From Nephrocerus scutellatus (taxonomy: Eukaryota; Arthropoda; Insecta; Diptera; Pipunculidae), in the NCBI GenBank assembly GCA_947095585.1, contig OX352761.1:132524277-132588276 (forward strand): a DNA stretch of 64,000 bases, read 5' to 3'. The notes beneath the pieces are model-generated. The model saw only the letters and a list, made by a program, of their open reading frames with translations, made no database searches and had not been told where the DNA came from. Within the stretch, counting starts at the first letter, position 1. Every line of letters starts with the position of its first letter. A program made the position numbers and the translations under genes. This document shows, piece by piece, positions 61,634-64,000 of the stretch.

Positions 61634-63540
61634 TTGGAATCGGACTGCCAAATGATTCATAATCCTTAATACTTGAGACACACACAAACATTATTTGAGC
61701 AGTTAAGCTTACAACAAAAACAACAACAACAACATTTTTGAATGCAAAGCGAAAGCGGTAAAATCTACCACAATGTAATTCTTCTACAATAATCGTTACA
61801 CACATAATTACATGCACGCGCTTTCTTATTATCTTTGTCATGTTCACTGTAAACCTAACATGTAAATGCGAACTTTAAAACATAGATACAACATACACCC
61901 ATACACAAACAAACATAAGTACTAGTTTAGTTTAGCTTCTTAGTTTCATACATATATAATGTGAACGATTGAAATATATATATATTTAAAATAAAATTCT
62001 AAAGTGCAGAGCAACACTAAACCAACCACACAAAATATAAAAATTATTACTACGACGAGTACATGCATTATATATTCAACAAAAAAACAACCAACCAAAT
62101 GAAGAACGAACCATGAATGAATAAAATGAATTAATAATGATAAAATAATAATAGAAAACTTTCAAATCCCATTTCATGCCATTTTTAATTCGGAATGAAA
62201 TTCAAATTAAATTAAAATAAAAGTTGAATACATATTTTTTTTGAATGCATAATCTGAAAAAATAAAAAAAAATAAGCTAGATGATATTTGTGCAGCATAC
62301 ACACATTTTAATAAAAAGTGAGACTTGCATACGAACGTGTTTTTTCTCTATTCAATTAGATCACACAGACATACACGATGGTTTTTGATTGAAAGCAAAG
62401 CAAAAATATAGTGGTATCATCTATTTGTTTCAAACTCCAAAAATATCTACAGATCATAATGCTATGTCAAAACTGCGAACGGGCAGCAAAAATCAAACAC
62501 AAAACCAATTCGAATATGTTTTCTATTTTATCGCCTTTTTTAATTCTACCTTTTGCTTAGCTGTACTGTACAGCTTGTTGAATTGAACAAAGGATGTACA
62601 CAACAGCTCGTCATCAAACCACACATTCTGATGAAAGAGACCTATTCCGCATTCTCCTTATGTGTATGATCAATTCCTTACAAGTGAGAGAGACAAGCGC
62701 TTACTATTATTAATTATTATTAAATTAATAAAATAATAGAAGTACATATTATATTCTTTTATTTAATAATTACTGCACCAATTAATTCGCAGTTTGGCGA
62801 CTGCAAATCTATAGACGTTCATAACATCATCATACTTAAAAATCCAATATGTGAGACATCATCATCAACATTTGCATATATAATGTCTTTGTATGTGGCG
62901 TGTGGTGTGAAACGCTAACGCGCTACTGATGTTTGTCTTAAGAACACAGCAAAAAAATAAAAACAAAAAATAAATAAATCAATAATCGACATAGAAATCG
63001 CTCGCTTCTTATAGCTACAAATAGAAACATGCAAGTGCTGTGTCGTTATTACGCACTCGGTACTCTGATGGATGGGGGCACGGAGACCACAGGCGCATAT
63101 GGAAAATATGTATCTGCAGCAGCCGCCCCAAATATTCTTGAGCAAGCAAAATAATTACAAATTATTATCATACTGCATTATTATTACTACATTAATATTA
63201 TTAATTATTCAAATTCTGATGCTGAAAAATATAACACACACGTATATTATATATTATTATAATTATTAATTATAGTTCATATATACAAAAACAAAAACAT
63301 AAAAATAAACAAAAACACATTATCATCAGATAACATAACAGAAACAGAGCAAAACTTATGTTATACTGAATATAAATATTATTATTGCTGTATGCGAAAT
63401 ACTACGGGATATATTATTACTATTATTACAATTATAAATATTACTATTGATTATTATATTAATAAACATAAATATAAACAACAGCAGAAATAACTCTGGT
63501 TGTAGCTTCTTATTTCATTTGCAGTTTAAAGGAAATATTT
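61634..63540 (+). other. mask: presumed mask 3' UTR and downstream region
   Basis: Very AT-rich, no coding capacity beyond chance frames. Several AATAAA hexamers (for example 61990-61995, and others near 62118, 62215 and 63460) could serve as poly(A) signals; I cannot tell which is used. ATTATT-rich stretches at 62700-62770 and 63160-63480. Confidence 0.4.
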
Positions 63541-63549
63541 TTCGCTCTC

Positions 63550-64000
63550 TAGCTAGTTTTTGGTTTTGCGTTCGCGCACCGTGATTAGAAGCTACATAAC
63601 TCAAGCGTCGGATATCTAGCAAAAATCTTCAACCTTATCACGAAAATCTTCACCATACCAAACGTATGGAGAATTGCCAGTAAGAAGTCTTAAAACCTGG
63701 CATACATAGTCCAATAGCCATCATCAACATCTGACTCTAGTCACCCAAAACGGCAGCCTTTAGAAAACTTCGCAGCACTACAACTGCCTTAACGGAGCTG
63801 ACGACTCACATTGCGGACAGTCTAAACCACCGTAGTCTGCACTGGCACATTGCTGTCGTGGTACTCGATTTGTCCAAGGCTTTCGACACGGTTGACCACA
63901 CCATTCTTCTACAGGACATACGGAGTTCCACTCTCCCCATCTCCATTAAAAGGTTCCTGTCAGCTTTTATAAATGGCCGGAGGGCGTATGTGGAATTCAG
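63550..64000 (+). pseudogene. Jockey-like LINE reverse-transcriptase fragment, cut by window edge
   Basis: From 63736 one frame stays open to the end: AAFRKLRSTTTALTELTTHI, VVVLDLSKAFDTVDHTILLQ, DIRSSTLPISIKRFLSAFIN. This is the RT palm motif A (LDLSKAFDTVDH) with the catalytic Asp. Upstream, in other frames, degraded text such as YIAKIFNLITKIFTIPNVWR corresponds to the region before it. A stop at 63731-63733 and the frame changes suggest decay at the 5' side; whether the rest is intact lies outside the window. Confidence 0.82.

Overview
The window is eukaryotic and comes from a higher (schizophoran) fly genome. Its main gene matches Drosophila mask (Multiple ankyrin repeats single KH domain) almost residue for residue across the ankyrin arrays. 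Exons are split by short 55-90 nt introns typical of flies, intergenic DNA is AT-rich, and introns are full of decayed dipteran-type transposons. Introns are much larger than in Drosophila, so a tephritid or similar large-genome fly is my guess; the species cannot be fixed from the sequence alone.

Layout. At 1-1546 (minus) is most of Atg14, the autophagy-specific subunit of the Vps34 PI3-kinase complex, in three exons and running off the left edge. At 3854-5225 (plus) is a complete five-exon LRPAP1/RAP gene, an ER chaperone for LDL-receptor-family proteins, ending in the retention signal HSEL. From 9424 to 61633 (plus) lies mask, for which I reconstruct 17 coding exons with consistent phases (13,548 nt, about 4,515 residues). 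It has an N-terminal Ser/Thr/Ala/Asn-rich region, an acidic tract, 15 ankyrin repeats, a low-complexity middle with a second acidic tract and long Gln runs, 10 more ankyrin repeats, one KH domain and a Gln/Ser-rich C-terminus ending TWPSNWTN. The right end holds the presumed mask 3' UTR and a non-LTR reverse-transcriptase fragment cut by the window edge.

The three host genes are not an obvious functional unit: autophagy initiation, ER chaperoning, and a Yorkie/RTK cofactor scaffold. About 36 kb of the window is mask intron. Three introns of about 10 kb (introns 1, 4 and 7) and three of about 2 kb (11, 13 and 16) hold a pogo/Tigger remnant, two mariner remnants of different lineages, RTE-like and CR1/Jockey-like LINE fragments, a tRNA-derived SINE with an intact target-site duplication, several short inverted-repeat elements, a long foldback hairpin, a degenerate AAAAGACC-type minisatellite, and an unclassified family of about 840 bp present in at least nine places (called Rep-A here).

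Points I would check first: the full-length SINE with a 10-bp duplication; the Rep-A family; a probable GC-AG intron in mask; and two mask introns that are in frame and stop-free, so retention would lengthen the protein. All exon boundaries are inferred from splice signals, reading phase and recalled family similarity; no transcript data or searches were available.
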